A DNA stretch of 28,946 nucleotides, from positions 1 through 28,946 of the IMG/VR virus record IMGVR_UViG_3300031851_000128; one strand, written 5' to 3'. The first letter of the stretch is position 1. Each line of letters begins with the position of its first letter. The translations under genes and the position numbers were made by a program. Positions 12,001-18,277 of this stretch are shown piece by piece. The notes under the pieces are model-generated. The model was not told where the DNA came from. It worked only from the letters and a program-made list of their open reading frames with translations, and did not search any database. Source of the stretch: a virus.

Positions 12001-14233
12001 TAACATCATCTAATACTAAAGTATTATTAAAGGTTACTTGTGCATTACCTTGTATGTTTGTATTAATAGTATAATCAACATCTTTAAATTGTAAAACATT
12101 ATTACGATATACTCTTACCCACAAATCTGTTAAAGAGCCACTGTTATCGTAAACATCAATTTCAAAATCATTTATTGTATTGTCATATATTACTTGCTGT
12201 ATAACAACTTGTTCACTATTTTCAGTAACTTTCTTCCAACCAGTTAATGTTTCAAATGCTGTTAAATCTAAATATTTTCTAAGAAATCCTGTATCTGTTG
12301 CTTTTGAAAATGCATTGTTGTCAGCTGTATAAGTTATTGTACCTTGAACTAGATTAAAATCAAATACAATGTCACCAACATTAGAAATTTTTCTATATGT
12401 AATTGGAATACCTATTTCACTATCAGCTGTTCCTGTACCTTGTTTATAACTAAAAATTTTATTTCCAGTAAATGTTGTAGACTCATACACAGATGTATCA
12501 GAATAACTATTACCGTTTTCATCAAATATATCAAACAACGGTGCTTGGTTAGCTGATGTTTTATCTTGTGTTCTCTTCCAACTGTTGTTAGTATAGTATA
12601 AAAGTTTACCTTTGTACGATGTTCCTGCACTAATTAGTACAACTTCGTTTTCAACCGGAGTGCTATCTGTTGTTTCAGTTAAATGAATCTGTCTATTAGT
12701 AGCAGCTCCTGAAGCAAAATTTATAAACTTTACATCAAATATTTTTCCAGTTACTAATGGGTCAGTATCAGCAGTAAAAAGTATACGCATACCATCTACT
12801 ATATCAACGCCGTCTATATTATATCCTGGGCTACCTTCGATTGTACTAAAAACATCAGTAGTAAAATCATCTACTAAGTCGACGTCTTTCTTTGACTTAG
12901 TTCCAAACTCATGTAATTTTAAATTTGGTTCAAACTCAATAATTGGACGTTTAGCTCTTGCTAATTGATTAATATCAATTGGTTGGTTATTTGCTTGTGC
13001 TGCTAATTCAATTACACTTTTATGGAACCATCTATTATATCTACTCCATAAGTTACCATCGTTACTTGCTCTGTTAATAACAAAGTAATCTTTGTCTTCA
13101 GGATATCCAATAGCTTTACTATAAGGTAATCTATCAAATCCTTGTGCATCAAATTCAACATCAATATCTTCAGTAAATGCTGTAGGAACATTTAAATCTG
13201 ATTCAGCAATAAGTTTAATCTTGTCGCCTACACCTTCTACATAAAATGATTCGTTAGCATATTTTACTGGTTCAACTTGTCCAGTAAACTCTACCTTCAT
13301 ACCATTTGACAATGATATGCCGTTACTACTTTTGTAAAATCTTTTTCCAACAACTTCGCTGTCAACATCAATAAATGTTGCTTCCGATATATCTTTAATA
13401 ATTATTGTTCCGGCAGCATTTAAATCATTAGCTGACATGTAATATAATGTATCTGGAGTATCTGCACCAAGTTGTAATGTGCTAACACCTTTTTCAAGTC
13501 CTTGTACACTAACGCCTTCGAGAACTAAAATACTGCTACTATCTAAATCAAAACCTTCGTCAAGTGTCTTTTTTGTTTTAATTGTAAATGGTAAGTTAGG
13601 AGTGTCAATATCAAACTTATATGTTACTCCTCTATATAAAGTTATTGTAGGATTTTGTGTTAATCCATCTGGAGAAAATACATATGCGTTGTTATCAATA
13701 TTATCAGCAGTACGTATAGTATATGTACTTTCAACATCTATAGTTGTTCCAGCAATACCAATTGTTTGCGGACCTAAAGGTAACCAATAATATTCTCTAA
13801 AATTTGTAAACTTATCCCAATCAATATGTGGGTTCCAAGCATAATATTCTTGTGCGTTTATTGTACTATGATTTTTATTAATTAGGTTAAAATTACCTAA
13901 TTGATTCATATAATCATTATAATCTTTATAAAATGTAACATTGCCAATATTATCTTTTACAACACTTGCAGGTTCTAATTGATAATTAGCCCTTTCTGCA
14001 GAAACATCACCTACATAACTATCAGAAGCTGTAAATGCTTTTGCTGTTTCTCTACCTATATACCCATTAAGTTTTTCAACAACGCCTGGTTGTATTAATT
14101 GATCAAGTGTACTATTTAAAAACTTTTTGTTAGCAGTAGTTCTAAAAAATCTAGGTAAAAAGGATTCGCTTCTACGTTTATTTTCGTCTCCATTTGGCAA
14201 TGGTTGATCTGTTTGATTATTGTCGTATGCCAT
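1..14233 (-). CDS. Giant virion structural protein, partial (C-terminus beyond left edge)
   Basis: The ATG at 14233-14231 overlaps the gp6 stop by one base (TAATG). I found no stop in this frame down to position 1 where I translated it, giving at least 4,743 codons. The N-terminus (FLPRFFRTTANKKFL near residue 25) and a Trp/Pro-rich block (PHTHPWEMLGF, residues about 1132-1163) resemble the giant structural protein that follows gene 6 in marine T4-like phages; this is from memory of the family. Visible modules: three carbohydrate-binding-like units (about 1436-1481, 1694-1738, 2813-2861); FG-GAP-like beta-propeller blades (about 2096-2181 and 2890-3105); GSGY/SPP repeats (about 3504-3548 and 3864-3931); and four tandem beta-sandwich units with GDGTTT-type motifs (about 4286-4678). 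It is probably a baseplate-periphery or fibre-like component that replaces several T4 wedge or fibre proteins. The exact role is inferred. No signal peptide or membrane segment was noticed. Confidence 0.85.
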   Translation of the reverse strand, partial: MAYDNNQTDQPLPNGDENKRRSESFLPRFFRTTANKKFLNSTLDQLIQPGVVEKLNGYIGRETAKAFTASDSYVGDVSAERANYQLEPASVVKDNIGNVTFYKDYNDYMNQLGNFNLINKNHSTINAQEYYAWNPHIDWDKFTNFREYYWLPLGPQTIGIAGTTIDVESTYTIRTADNIDNNAYVFSPDGLTQNPTITLYRGVTYKFDIDTPNLPFTIKTKKTLDEGFDLDSSSILVLEGVSVQGLEKGVSTLQLGADTPDTLYYMSANDLNAAGTIIIKDISEATFIDVDSEVVGKRFYKSSNGISLSNGMKVEFTGQVEPVKYANESFYVEGVGDKIKLIAESDLNVPTAFTEDIDVEFDAQGFDRLPYSKAIGYPEDKDYFVINRASNDGNLWSRYNRWFHKSVIELAAQANNQPIDINQLARAKRPIIEFEPNLKLHEFGTKSKKDVDLVDDFTTDVFSTIEGSPGYNIDGVDIVDGMRILFTADTDPLVTGKIFDVKFINFASGAATNRQIHLTETTDSTPVENEVVLISAGTSYKGKLLYYTNNSWKRTQDKTSANQAPLFDIFDENGNSYSDTSVYESTTFTGNKIFSYKQGTGTADSEIGIPITYRKISNVGDIVFDFNLVQGTITYTADNNAFSKATDTGFLRKYLDLTAFETLTGWKKVTENSEQVVIQQVIYDNTINDFEIDVYDNSGSLTDLWVRVYRNNVLQFKDVDYTINTNIQGNAQVTFNNTLVLDDVILIKTRSAATKNDNGYYEIPVALERNPKNENLTEFTLGAVNDHVSTIVEQSDEFSGVYPGVSNLRDVGNVTALGRRFLQHSVPLNLPLYHSTDNNSNIVKSIEYASKEYSVFKRLFLQKAEDLGFQGAIKDHVDKILQDINKDKTKSQPFFFSDMVPIGATKKTTRIIDDVDDLYFPLSSMFSLTSASRKAVQIYINGVQLVHNKDYTFNSEGYALITATKQQDDVVDIYEYETTNGSYVPPTPTKLGLYPAYEPVKYTDNTYLESQQVIQGHDGSKIIAFNDYRDDILLELERRIYNNIKVSYDSTLFDIHSLVGGDFRNTGVTKSFIDKTILGDFISWSKFIDQDYTLHNFFERTNRFTFNYTGSQNKQDVLLPGFWREVYKQAFDTDRPHTHPWEMLGFSVKPTWWETQYGPAPYTKENTLLWQDLEDGVVREPNKKFKVLNNYKRPGLTGHIPADSNGNLLSPLDAGYVKFFDPTFIDQSFIFGDGSPVESAWRSSSQYPFSIVKAFAINKPAQLFATGFDRINQVKNIANEIVYKPTQKRFQLKDIVFPNTSEDTTQVYTSGIVNYISNYMSTSVLDLYKEYKENITTINNQLGYKLSGFTDKEKFKLILDSRTPTNQGNVFVPFENYKIFLNTSSPTKIVSYSGVIIERRSDGYVVKGYDTQASSFTYYQTVSTQRDPSINIGGISESFLIWDSNKNYVAGANVEYQGSYYRVKEAHTSTGSFDNTKFAKLASLPLIGGRDAFVRKQFNKNIVLTADYGKIFAKIQDVVDFLLGYGEYLKDQGFVFDYYEGEEKILTDWRHSVNEFLFWTTQKWGEGSVITLSPASKQIKFVSQYNMVANVFGGEYGYTLLQSDGTPLVEEFSSVGRSPNEFILTPKNTAEGIFAIKLPLIQKEHVLLIDNKTVFGDIIYDTQPGYRQERIKVLGYITQDWDGSLNIPGFVYDDATVTNWQQWTDYAVGDIVKYKEFYYSAIKKLSGKENFDAQDWHRLDDKPKAGLYTNFDYKVNQFSDFYDLDSDNFDTEQQKVAQHLIGYQKRQYLENIVNDDVSQYKFYQGMLQDKGTKNALTKLFDVLSSADKDSLEFYEEWAIKDGQYGAAEGFEEFELLLDESKFRLSPQPIELVNSTTGNETDLVYRILPYEVYQKTKNYNHQPFPALNVNKSYIKDAGYVNQADVRGIATTYRNLADYNISDIKRGQYVWVGNDNLNWNVYKHVDTDYIVESIEAGSTEFNITLTTNVTDIIVDDVIGMSNVGNTTLDKFYIVSKVDKNVITLVTSSAVQEIAECKGNITKFLSVRSASIPDANTVLQKNLDEGDLHWIDNFNGNWSVIKNTNNFTEQLKVQKDSSAVDLSYATSMAVDSRNTTLVVGAPDENDGKVYIYTRASDSINFVQSQVIEPVKYGNDLERFGAGLDISPDGDFIIVGSPDASNVKTKYEGSFVATDPYPKGSIVSSNQQLWRSVVDIQPQVANVVYNSFDSVTDVIDQLNVENLNTVDIPMLLTGNYAIDTVTNQYAFQNVVTDHILIRAPLDIYRGIGLNDTVKLAWNSITYSNQSLAALAQQAPFAGSFPSITEAYLDAGHVVQKKIDVILYVNSSTNLVELNDIVQTETGSGTVDYVYNEGAELVIYLKDVNGSFNSLDSLFRNDGDFIGQYEKQGPTDSVDTSTELGGFLYITAPSYTPTSATTNKDQGRGLIFADVIRPSESSNRYYYNILDFDSAVLDSQNTFNSYIRVLSSQGLPGAFGNNSPILSDLYVVRAPKPVTDIVNQGDTINFYVNQLPQYGTGIIKDITALNLTTTITNKLQTIYDVWDGYINFDFTKFDASGNPFEPKVGQSVEDKTTGATGVVTYYQRDGLNATIFIKSVTGVWSKGDDYGQNAEIEFKLIPGDPNPTYQADRIIGQIQFVSLGLPADNIGKMLVFQNATNLSVPTGIDYITDAEYWFYQQDNVNGIPRPANAPSAINNEWEQTYKIPTDITGTASGLTNEGIYAIYSKTTFGRYDLISSYTVPEKATNYKLGSSIKITKNNDLYRGMIGAAGNGTTSLPGKIYFIKKGTENNIAYNWDYAKNKKFKGTFDESLNYFTDDIVYVGGVLYVAKTNVAPGAFDANDWTSTDDLVDYVGYIPNSTGLSVSDGNTVLDQAGLVDFGSEFDVANSGEVLITNAMYNDSTNKVVVYRANNGHFERSQEIDAPDITSGFGHALALSNDGTVIAISAPYNDNYKADQGIIYIYKQVNGVFEIAQTLKSPNNEQGEKFGWRLDFDGDQLFVSAKDADMATKTIFDSGETILDQGFTAFNTINDNAGVVYVYEKVKQDLIFAQTIQIPSTELLDPNINYFGNNILARNNHFYVGLPNRVDGTRLGNVIDFKNNRNENIWQIYRSDKPTVDLNKIKKMFLYNTKDNELLTYIDYIDPIQGKVAGIAEQDLTYKTYYDPALYDLSSTGQVIDPTNSWGEKHVGEVWWDLTNAKFFNPYQGDVVFSTQNWSKIFQGNIIDVYEWVQSPVIPSEWDAQADTENGFAKGFSGTSLYGDATYSTRKIYDGVAKIFKTNYYFWVKNKKTVPDVEFRNTSIFDIADYIQDPIAKGYTFAALISPSQFVLYNAEKYIKGTEVALSTQYWTIPNQTQNIHNQYQIISEGLETSQPNNDIVRKWFDSLSGYDEQDRIVPDPYLSPKQKYGALNKPRQSWFKNRYEALKQFIERTNLVLSENLIVDDKIITSLNKNDPEPTVVSNLYDVKIDTLDDLGFVGVAKASQAVLTPVVVNGKITNVLITDPGRGYRNAPLVTVTGLGSGAVLQTTIDALGKVSSVTILESGENYSDNVILTVRPFTVLVSSDNTILGKWALYERDTVARTWNRVKSQAYDTKLFWDYKDWYATGYSEVTDIDYLIDNAYELTQLDAGISNVVKISNIGSGGWLLLEKIDSQDTEDYTINYKTIGRQNGTIKFNETLYDSEAAFTGFDTISFDTKIFDSEPRTELRIILNTIKDNLFINDLQVKFNELFFASLRYAFSEQTYIDWAFKTSFIKAKHNVGSLRKDITFNNDSLPSYEAYIKEVKPFGTKIREYLSAYEGLDNTQTVVTDFDLPASYSVVEGKIVPQNVKVQSNTLVGTNADIETYPNKNWLDNSSYKVVKVTVVNQGSGYFSPPVLKVSGGGGSGVELETTIGTNGKVTGVKIVNAGSGFYSAPTIESLDNISDTGEKATYGIQIGDSPVRGLHTSVKFDRTTGTYVYTNLNKSETFVASGSKFEYDLSWPMDLDKSNIKVYVNNVEALDSEYTFTNKLDVSKGYDRYFGQILFVNLPKLNETILIEYKLSSDIMQAQDRINNFIPKNGNYVTDLKQLMTGLDYGGVEVKSFEFEQGRGFDSGGDTWDSYDETFEDEIFELDDSTTTFTFAKVLETGVQYHVYKNNVRIDDPNYPSAPTNPNAVIQSITGAGQTGWSRTDDGTLPTDLVVFDEEAVSISNTDIIIFRKSTSDGTYLPEPNSYDTLIKGGALNYSTATGISAADINIDGDGFVTPTTSAGPEELVPGQVLDTLDIKVYERPSDGSSKITSRNYTGDGTTTVFNFGAEVIQQDSLFVKINYAIIASTEYTIDYNAKTITFNTAPIVGSKIHLAVLGVSGTKIIDIDNFVADGSTARFLTNVRFADNLQSVITLDGQKLENVVVKSRKPDGISGNALIKFATPPAAGSVINFAFFEGGDVQNYSEVGIQNFTLDGSTVSYALNTTPFTTTPVPWQTIVKVNDIILNAGYTQKFTMAAATREYQLDNFQIPPGSVNNKGLQVFINGKKLTYLQDWTFTGASSSAGSSIVRIKTAVGHSTGDILDVYLVNDGQYAFGYIDAGGEFVDTPGTIYLDSAYNENDVLTVYQFSNHDSQRFERQQLDVISRVTLTPNTDDWYKFNHLTAGLIELPTPAIDAEYVWITINGQLLLPSIQYQVTDNKKYVKINIPVAQNDVIELIHFAETQSVNKYGWSQFKDMLNRTHYKRLDDTAGIQLVTDLNWYDQKI

Positions 14234-17200
14234 TAGTAGCTACTGCCTCCGCTTGAACTTGAACTTGTGCCAGATGACACTGTATTAGGTAATCCTGCAC
14301 TTTGAATTCCTGCACGAACTGTTGTTGAATCAGTTACTATTGATCCTTCAGATCGCAATCTTGTAGCTGTTACGCTATCAATTATACTTACATCAGCAAC
14401 TGTTGCACCGCTTATAAATATTTCATCGCTTTCACATTTTACTTCATATAAACTTCCAAATGATTGTGTAATTTGACTTGGAACAACTACAAAAGTAACT
14501 AGATAAGGTGTAAGCTGTTGCATTACATAAGTGCTTAATTCACTAAAGTAAAATGCTTCTCCAAACTCCCAGTTCTCTAATGCAAAAAATTCATTTATTG
14601 CAGAAATAACTCGAGTCTTTACATCATTGTCATTAATAACTTGTTCTGGATTTTTTACAATTTTAAATGTAGCTTGCAAATCAGTGTCAGCCTTTTCTCC
14701 AAATAGTATTTTATACTTAACTGGATGATATATTATTTCGTCACTAATTGACTTAATAGTATTCAACTGTTGACCATAATTTAAATATAACTGATCTGAG
14801 CTAGGTGTTAAAGGTTTTACTGACGTTGTACCTTCTAAATACAAACGATATGAATTGTCATATGACTTTGTAAGCATATATGTGTCAATAATATTACTTA
14901 CACTAGGGTCAATACGTGTACTTTCGTCAGCAGCATGTACATAATGGAATTTTAGTTTATCTCTTCCAACCTTAGCCATATAGTCTTGCGATACAACTGT
15001 ATTACCTGTAGTTTTGTTTAACACTTTAAATACATTTTCTTTTATAAAATAAAATACTTGTCCGTCATCGTATGTTGATGTACTTCCTAATGTGCTAGTT
15101 TCTTCAAATACTTTTATGCTACCTGTTCCGTCAGTAAAGGTATATAGTCCTTCTGCTGTAGCTTTGCTAGTAGGAATATAATAGTATTCTTCTACTCCGT
15201 CTATTGTTGTAGTTTTTTTCAAAAATACATATTTTGTTTTAACATTAACAGTTTCATCTACAATTCTGTCAAACAAGTCTGGATCATCTACTACTCCGTC
15301 ATCGTCTTCATCAAAGAAACTTACTTGTATTTTACTACTATCAACATACCCTTCGGCATCTCTATATTCTTCAACAATTTCCCAGTCATAATCTACTGTA
15401 AATGGTACAACATCATCAGGTTTAGTGTTTATATTTAATACGCTAATTTTATCCTTAATAATTTTACCAGTTCTATTATTATAAATCTTATCTGAACTAT
15501 CAAAGTAAAATCTAATTTCTTCTGCACTTTCAAATACATATCTACTAGCACGATATGTAATAGTATATGTTTCGCCATTAGTTTCAAATAATAATAACCA
15601 ACTAGCATCAAGTTGTTGATTTGTAGCATCACCAGTTTTACCAATACTAAACGGACTATTTACATTTAAGTTATTTGTAGTAATTAATCTCCATTCACCT
15701 AAGTTAGTATCAAATCTTAAACCAAAAGTATTGTATGCAAATGATTGATCAATTATTTGTGCTTGCACTGACTGTTGTAATTCTGTTGCAAGTCTAGGTA
15801 TAATTTGTATAATTTTAGAACCTTGAGGAATATTATCGTTTAACAATACTGGTCCAGTGCCATCTGCATTATTTGTAGTTCCGTCACCCGCTACACTAAT
15901 AATTTTAGTCCACTTATACGATGAAGATCCTAAATGGTCTGCAGGACCATTCATTAATTGATTGTCGTTTTCCATCATATAGTGTTTACCAGCTGGTGGT
16001 TCAAACTTAATTAATGTTCCTGCTTTTAATAGTTTTAATGTACTTGCAGTAAATGTTCCTAGCTGAAGTTTTATATTGCTTGCGTTTGTGAAATATCCAG
16101 TATTTTGATTAGTGTCTGTAGTTTCGCTATTCCACACAACTCCGAGATCACCAACTAATGTTTTTGGAAAACTATTATAGTAATAATTTTTTACTTTTTT
16201 ATCTGCTAAAATAGGTTCAATAACATTTGCTATTGCTCCTTCAATATCAGTTTTTGTAATAAAACTAAATGTTTGCTTAGGCGATAAAAATTCCTTGGTT
16301 ATTATTCCGTCAACTCCAAATAAATTTGTTTTAGAATATTTTCCTGTTGCATCAACAAGATCTAAATATCTACTAATTCCACTTGATGTTCTGTTAACGC
16401 TTTTAACTTTGATAATTTCTTGACTTATACCAAGAGGCGCAATTTGATAGTCCTCTGCTGTAATCATTCGATTTTGAGTATAATACGTTGCAGGAGCGTT
16501 ACGTTTAATACTTGCATTTGATTCGCTTACACTAGCATTGTCAACTGTATACTTCAGTGAAAACACCATAGTAAGTTGTTCAGATTTACCTGTTCTACTA
16601 ATATAAGGAACTTTAATACTTACGCCCTTCATGTCACTTGGGTCAATTACAATTCTTCTGTTTTTACTTGTTCTATAATAAACTTTAAAGTTACCTTGTG
16701 GTAAACTACCAAAAGTACCGTCTGAGAATATCATGCTTATTCTATCATTTGCTCTAGTAAGAACACTATATATATTTCTAATGCCTTTACTCAAACTATT
16801 ATAAATTACGTTGTTGCCTTCAACTGCTGCAACTTGTGTCCATAATTCTTGTTCTAATCCAAAATTATCAGTTTTATAAAGCCATACATCTGAATTGTTT
16901 ACATTTGTTGCATCAATTGCAACTACTTGATTAGTGCTTGGAGTAGTAACATTGAAAGTACCGTTGTCCATTGTACCTTGTCTAAAATGACAGAAGTAAC
17001 CTGTGTTAGAACTAGCAGGACCTTTGCCGTCATCTTTATATATAAACGCAAAGTTATTTCCTGGAAACGGTGCTTCTTCTTTAACTTCACCATTGTCAAT
17101 GTCTGTACTTACAATTTCAAATCTACTAGTAGATCCGCTGATCGTTTTGTTAAAACCGTAAACTGGTAAATCTTCGTTTGCACTATTAAGTCTATATTGT

Positions 17201-17754
17201 TCTGTAGGTACACCAGCAATAGTAGCTTTTTGAACTGGACGGCCTACATTACTGTTTACTGGTAATGCTGAATTTAATATTTTTGTAAACTGCTCATTCC
17301 AGTCGGGGTTACTAGGATCGTTCCAAACAACTGTTTGATTAGATAAATTTAAATTATTTGAATCTCTTACATCTTCTGTTGTTTGAACACTTTCAATTTT
17401 CAGTAAGCCATTTGCTGCTTGATTTCTTTTAGGATTATATGATAGCAATCTAGCTAAACGTAGCACCGATTCTCTACGTTCTGCTAATTCTAAAAAGTTT
17501 TCACGAGCATTTAAGTCTGTACGGAAAGCAATATTTTGACCAAGGAAAGCAATAAGATCAATTAGTGCAAGGTACTCTGAACTTTCAATATAATCGTTAA
17601 AATCTTCTGGGTAATTTTGACGAATGTAGTTGATCATAGTTCGACGTAAATTGTCAAAATCGTATGATTTGAATTCTGCGTTTCTGTAGCTTTGGTAGAT
17701 TCTCTTCCAATCTTCAGCTACTAATAACCTATTTTGTCTATCGGTTGTTGACAT
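14233..17754 (-). CDS. gp6: Baseplate wedge protein gp6
   Basis: gp6 is the T4 wedge subunit that dimerises to form the continuous ring of the baseplate and drives the change during sheath contraction. The N-terminus (residues 1-125) has the family pattern: LLVAEDWKRIYQSYRNAEF, then EYLALIDLIAFLGQNIAFR, then NARENFLELAERRESVLRLA. The C-terminal part (about residues 955-1130) has the block with FFALENWEFGEAFYFSEL followed by a VVVPSQ...FGSLYEV stretch, typical of gp6/baseplate J-like proteins. At 1173 residues it is much longer than T4 gp6 (660), with extra mostly beta-type sequence in the middle. It ends in a Ser/Gly-rich tail. The start is supported by a purine-rich AAAGGAAAG ribosome site 7-16 bases upstream and a late promoter candidate before it. 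It shares one base with the giant downstream gene. Confidence 0.95.
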   Translation of the reverse strand: MSTTDRQNRLLVAEDWKRIYQSYRNAEFKSYDFDNLRRTMINYIRQNYPEDFNDYIESSEYLALIDLIAFLGQNIAFRTDLNARENFLELAERRESVLRLARLLSYNPKRNQAANGLLKIESVQTTEDVRDSNNLNLSNQTVVWNDPSNPDWNEQFTKILNSALPVNSNVGRPVQKATIAGVPTEQYRLNSANEDLPVYGFNKTISGSTSRFEIVSTDIDNGEVKEEAPFPGNNFAFIYKDDGKGPASSNTGYFCHFRQGTMDNGTFNVTTPSTNQVVAIDATNVNNSDVWLYKTDNFGLEQELWTQVAAVEGNNVIYNSLSKGIRNIYSVLTRANDRISMIFSDGTFGSLPQGNFKVYYRTSKNRRIVIDPSDMKGVSIKVPYISRTGKSEQLTMVFSLKYTVDNASVSESNASIKRNAPATYYTQNRMITAEDYQIAPLGISQEIIKVKSVNRTSSGISRYLDLVDATGKYSKTNLFGVDGIITKEFLSPKQTFSFITKTDIEGAIANVIEPILADKKVKNYYYNSFPKTLVGDLGVVWNSETTDTNQNTGYFTNASNIKLQLGTFTASTLKLLKAGTLIKFEPPAGKHYMMENDNQLMNGPADHLGSSSYKWTKIISVAGDGTTNNADGTGPVLLNDNIPQGSKIIQIIPRLATELQQSVQAQIIDQSFAYNTFGLRFDTNLGEWRLITTNNLNVNSPFSIGKTGDATNQQLDASWLLLFETNGETYTITYRASRYVFESAEEIRFYFDSSDKIYNNRTGKIIKDKISVLNINTKPDDVVPFTVDYDWEIVEEYRDAEGYVDSSKIQVSFFDEDDDGVVDDPDLFDRIVDETVNVKTKYVFLKKTTTIDGVEEYYYIPTSKATAEGLYTFTDGTGSIKVFEETSTLGSTSTYDDGQVFYFIKENVFKVLNKTTGNTVVSQDYMAKVGRDKLKFHYVHAADESTRIDPSVSNIIDTYMLTKSYDNSYRLYLEGTTSVKPLTPSSDQLYLNYGQQLNTIKSISDEIIYHPVKYKILFGEKADTDLQATFKIVKNPEQVINDNDVKTRVISAINEFFALENWEFGEAFYFSELSTYVMQQLTPYLVTFVVVPSQITQSFGSLYEVKCESDEIFISGATVADVSIIDSVTATRLRSEGSIVTDSTTVRAGIQSAGLPNTVSSGTSSSSSGGSSY

Positions 17755-17780
17755 AATATTTCTTTCCTTTAATTATACAG

Positions 17781-17788
17781 TATTTATT
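17781..17788 (-). promoter_or_regulatory. T4-like late promoter candidate for gene 6
   Basis: On the minus strand this reads AATAAATA, seven of eight matches to the T4 late -10 element TATAAATA. It lies in the 58-base gap between genes 25 and 6, about 27 bases upstream of the gp6 ATG. That leaves room for a short leader and the AAAGGAAAG ribosome site (17762-17770). Late promoters of this type need no -35 box and are read by host polymerase carrying gp55. Assignment is by sequence and position only. Confidence 0.6.
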
Positions 17789-17812
17789 AAATTTAGAAAA
17801 GTGCGTATATAA

Positions 17813-18262
17813 TTATCTAGCTAACAATCCGTTGTTTTGATCAAACGTTAGTCTCATATTTTCAGAAATATTATAAGGTAAAAATGACAGAGTTGAGTCA
17901 ATTTGTATACCACTTTCATACTGGTCAATTGATACTGATACAACGCTTACACGCGGATCGTAATTGATAATTGTAGTTACATTTTCAGCAATAACTTCTT
18001 TTAATCTTTCTGTTAACGGTTCATATAAAATATCCCAGATTATTGTTCCAAAATTAGGATTGCTAAGTAATTCACCCTGGCGTATATGAAAGTGGTTGAT
18101 TATATCTTGTTTAATTATTTGTATATCATAGAGCTGATAGCCTATACTATCCGGATTTACCGTAGAAAATCCACGATATGTTTTTTCGCCAACTCCGTAA
18201 TCGGGTCTTTTATTGGATTTTACAGTAATCTCTTTGTATAACTTTTTTTCTAATGTGCTCAT
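17813..18262 (-). CDS. gp25: Baseplate wedge protein gp25
   Basis: This is a 149-residue gp25 (T4 gp25 is 132), the small wedge component beside the hub that is thought to initiate sheath assembly and is homologous to TssE of type VI secretion. The family signature is clear: IRQGELLSNPNFGTIIWD (residues 60-77), then LYEPLTERLKEVIAENV, then a DPR triplet at 102-104 where many relatives have EPR. It ends with a beta-strand pair. The start is preceded by an AAGGT ribosome site. It follows the gp5 stop by 15 bases and precedes gene 6 by 58 bases, so it is in the baseplate operon. The N-terminal 30 residues are basic and slightly longer than in T4. Confidence 0.95.
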   Translation of the reverse strand: MSTLEKKLYKEITVKSNKRPDYGVGEKTYRGFSTVNPDSIGYQLYDIQIIKQDIINHFHIRQGELLSNPNFGTIIWDILYEPLTERLKEVIAENVTTIINYDPRVSVVSVSIDQYESGIQIDSTLSFLPYNISENMRLTFDQNNGLLAR

Positions 18263-18277
18263 AACGTATTTACCTTG

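Noticed and set aside
12412-12630. Minus-strand 72-codon frame inside the giant gene
   Set aside because: It is in a different frame from the giant ORF, whose translation is sensible across the same bases; a shadow.
377-13790. Plus-strand open frames of 60-103 codons opposite the giant gene
   Set aside because: They lie antisense to a continuous minus-strand coding frame, have low-complexity Ser/Leu/Tyr-rich products, and show no consistent ribosome sites or family motifs.
1-14233. Possibility that the left half is several genes or frameshifted
   Set aside because: Translation in one frame reads through with protein-like sequence in all segments checked, and no shorter complete minus-strand gene ends inside it.
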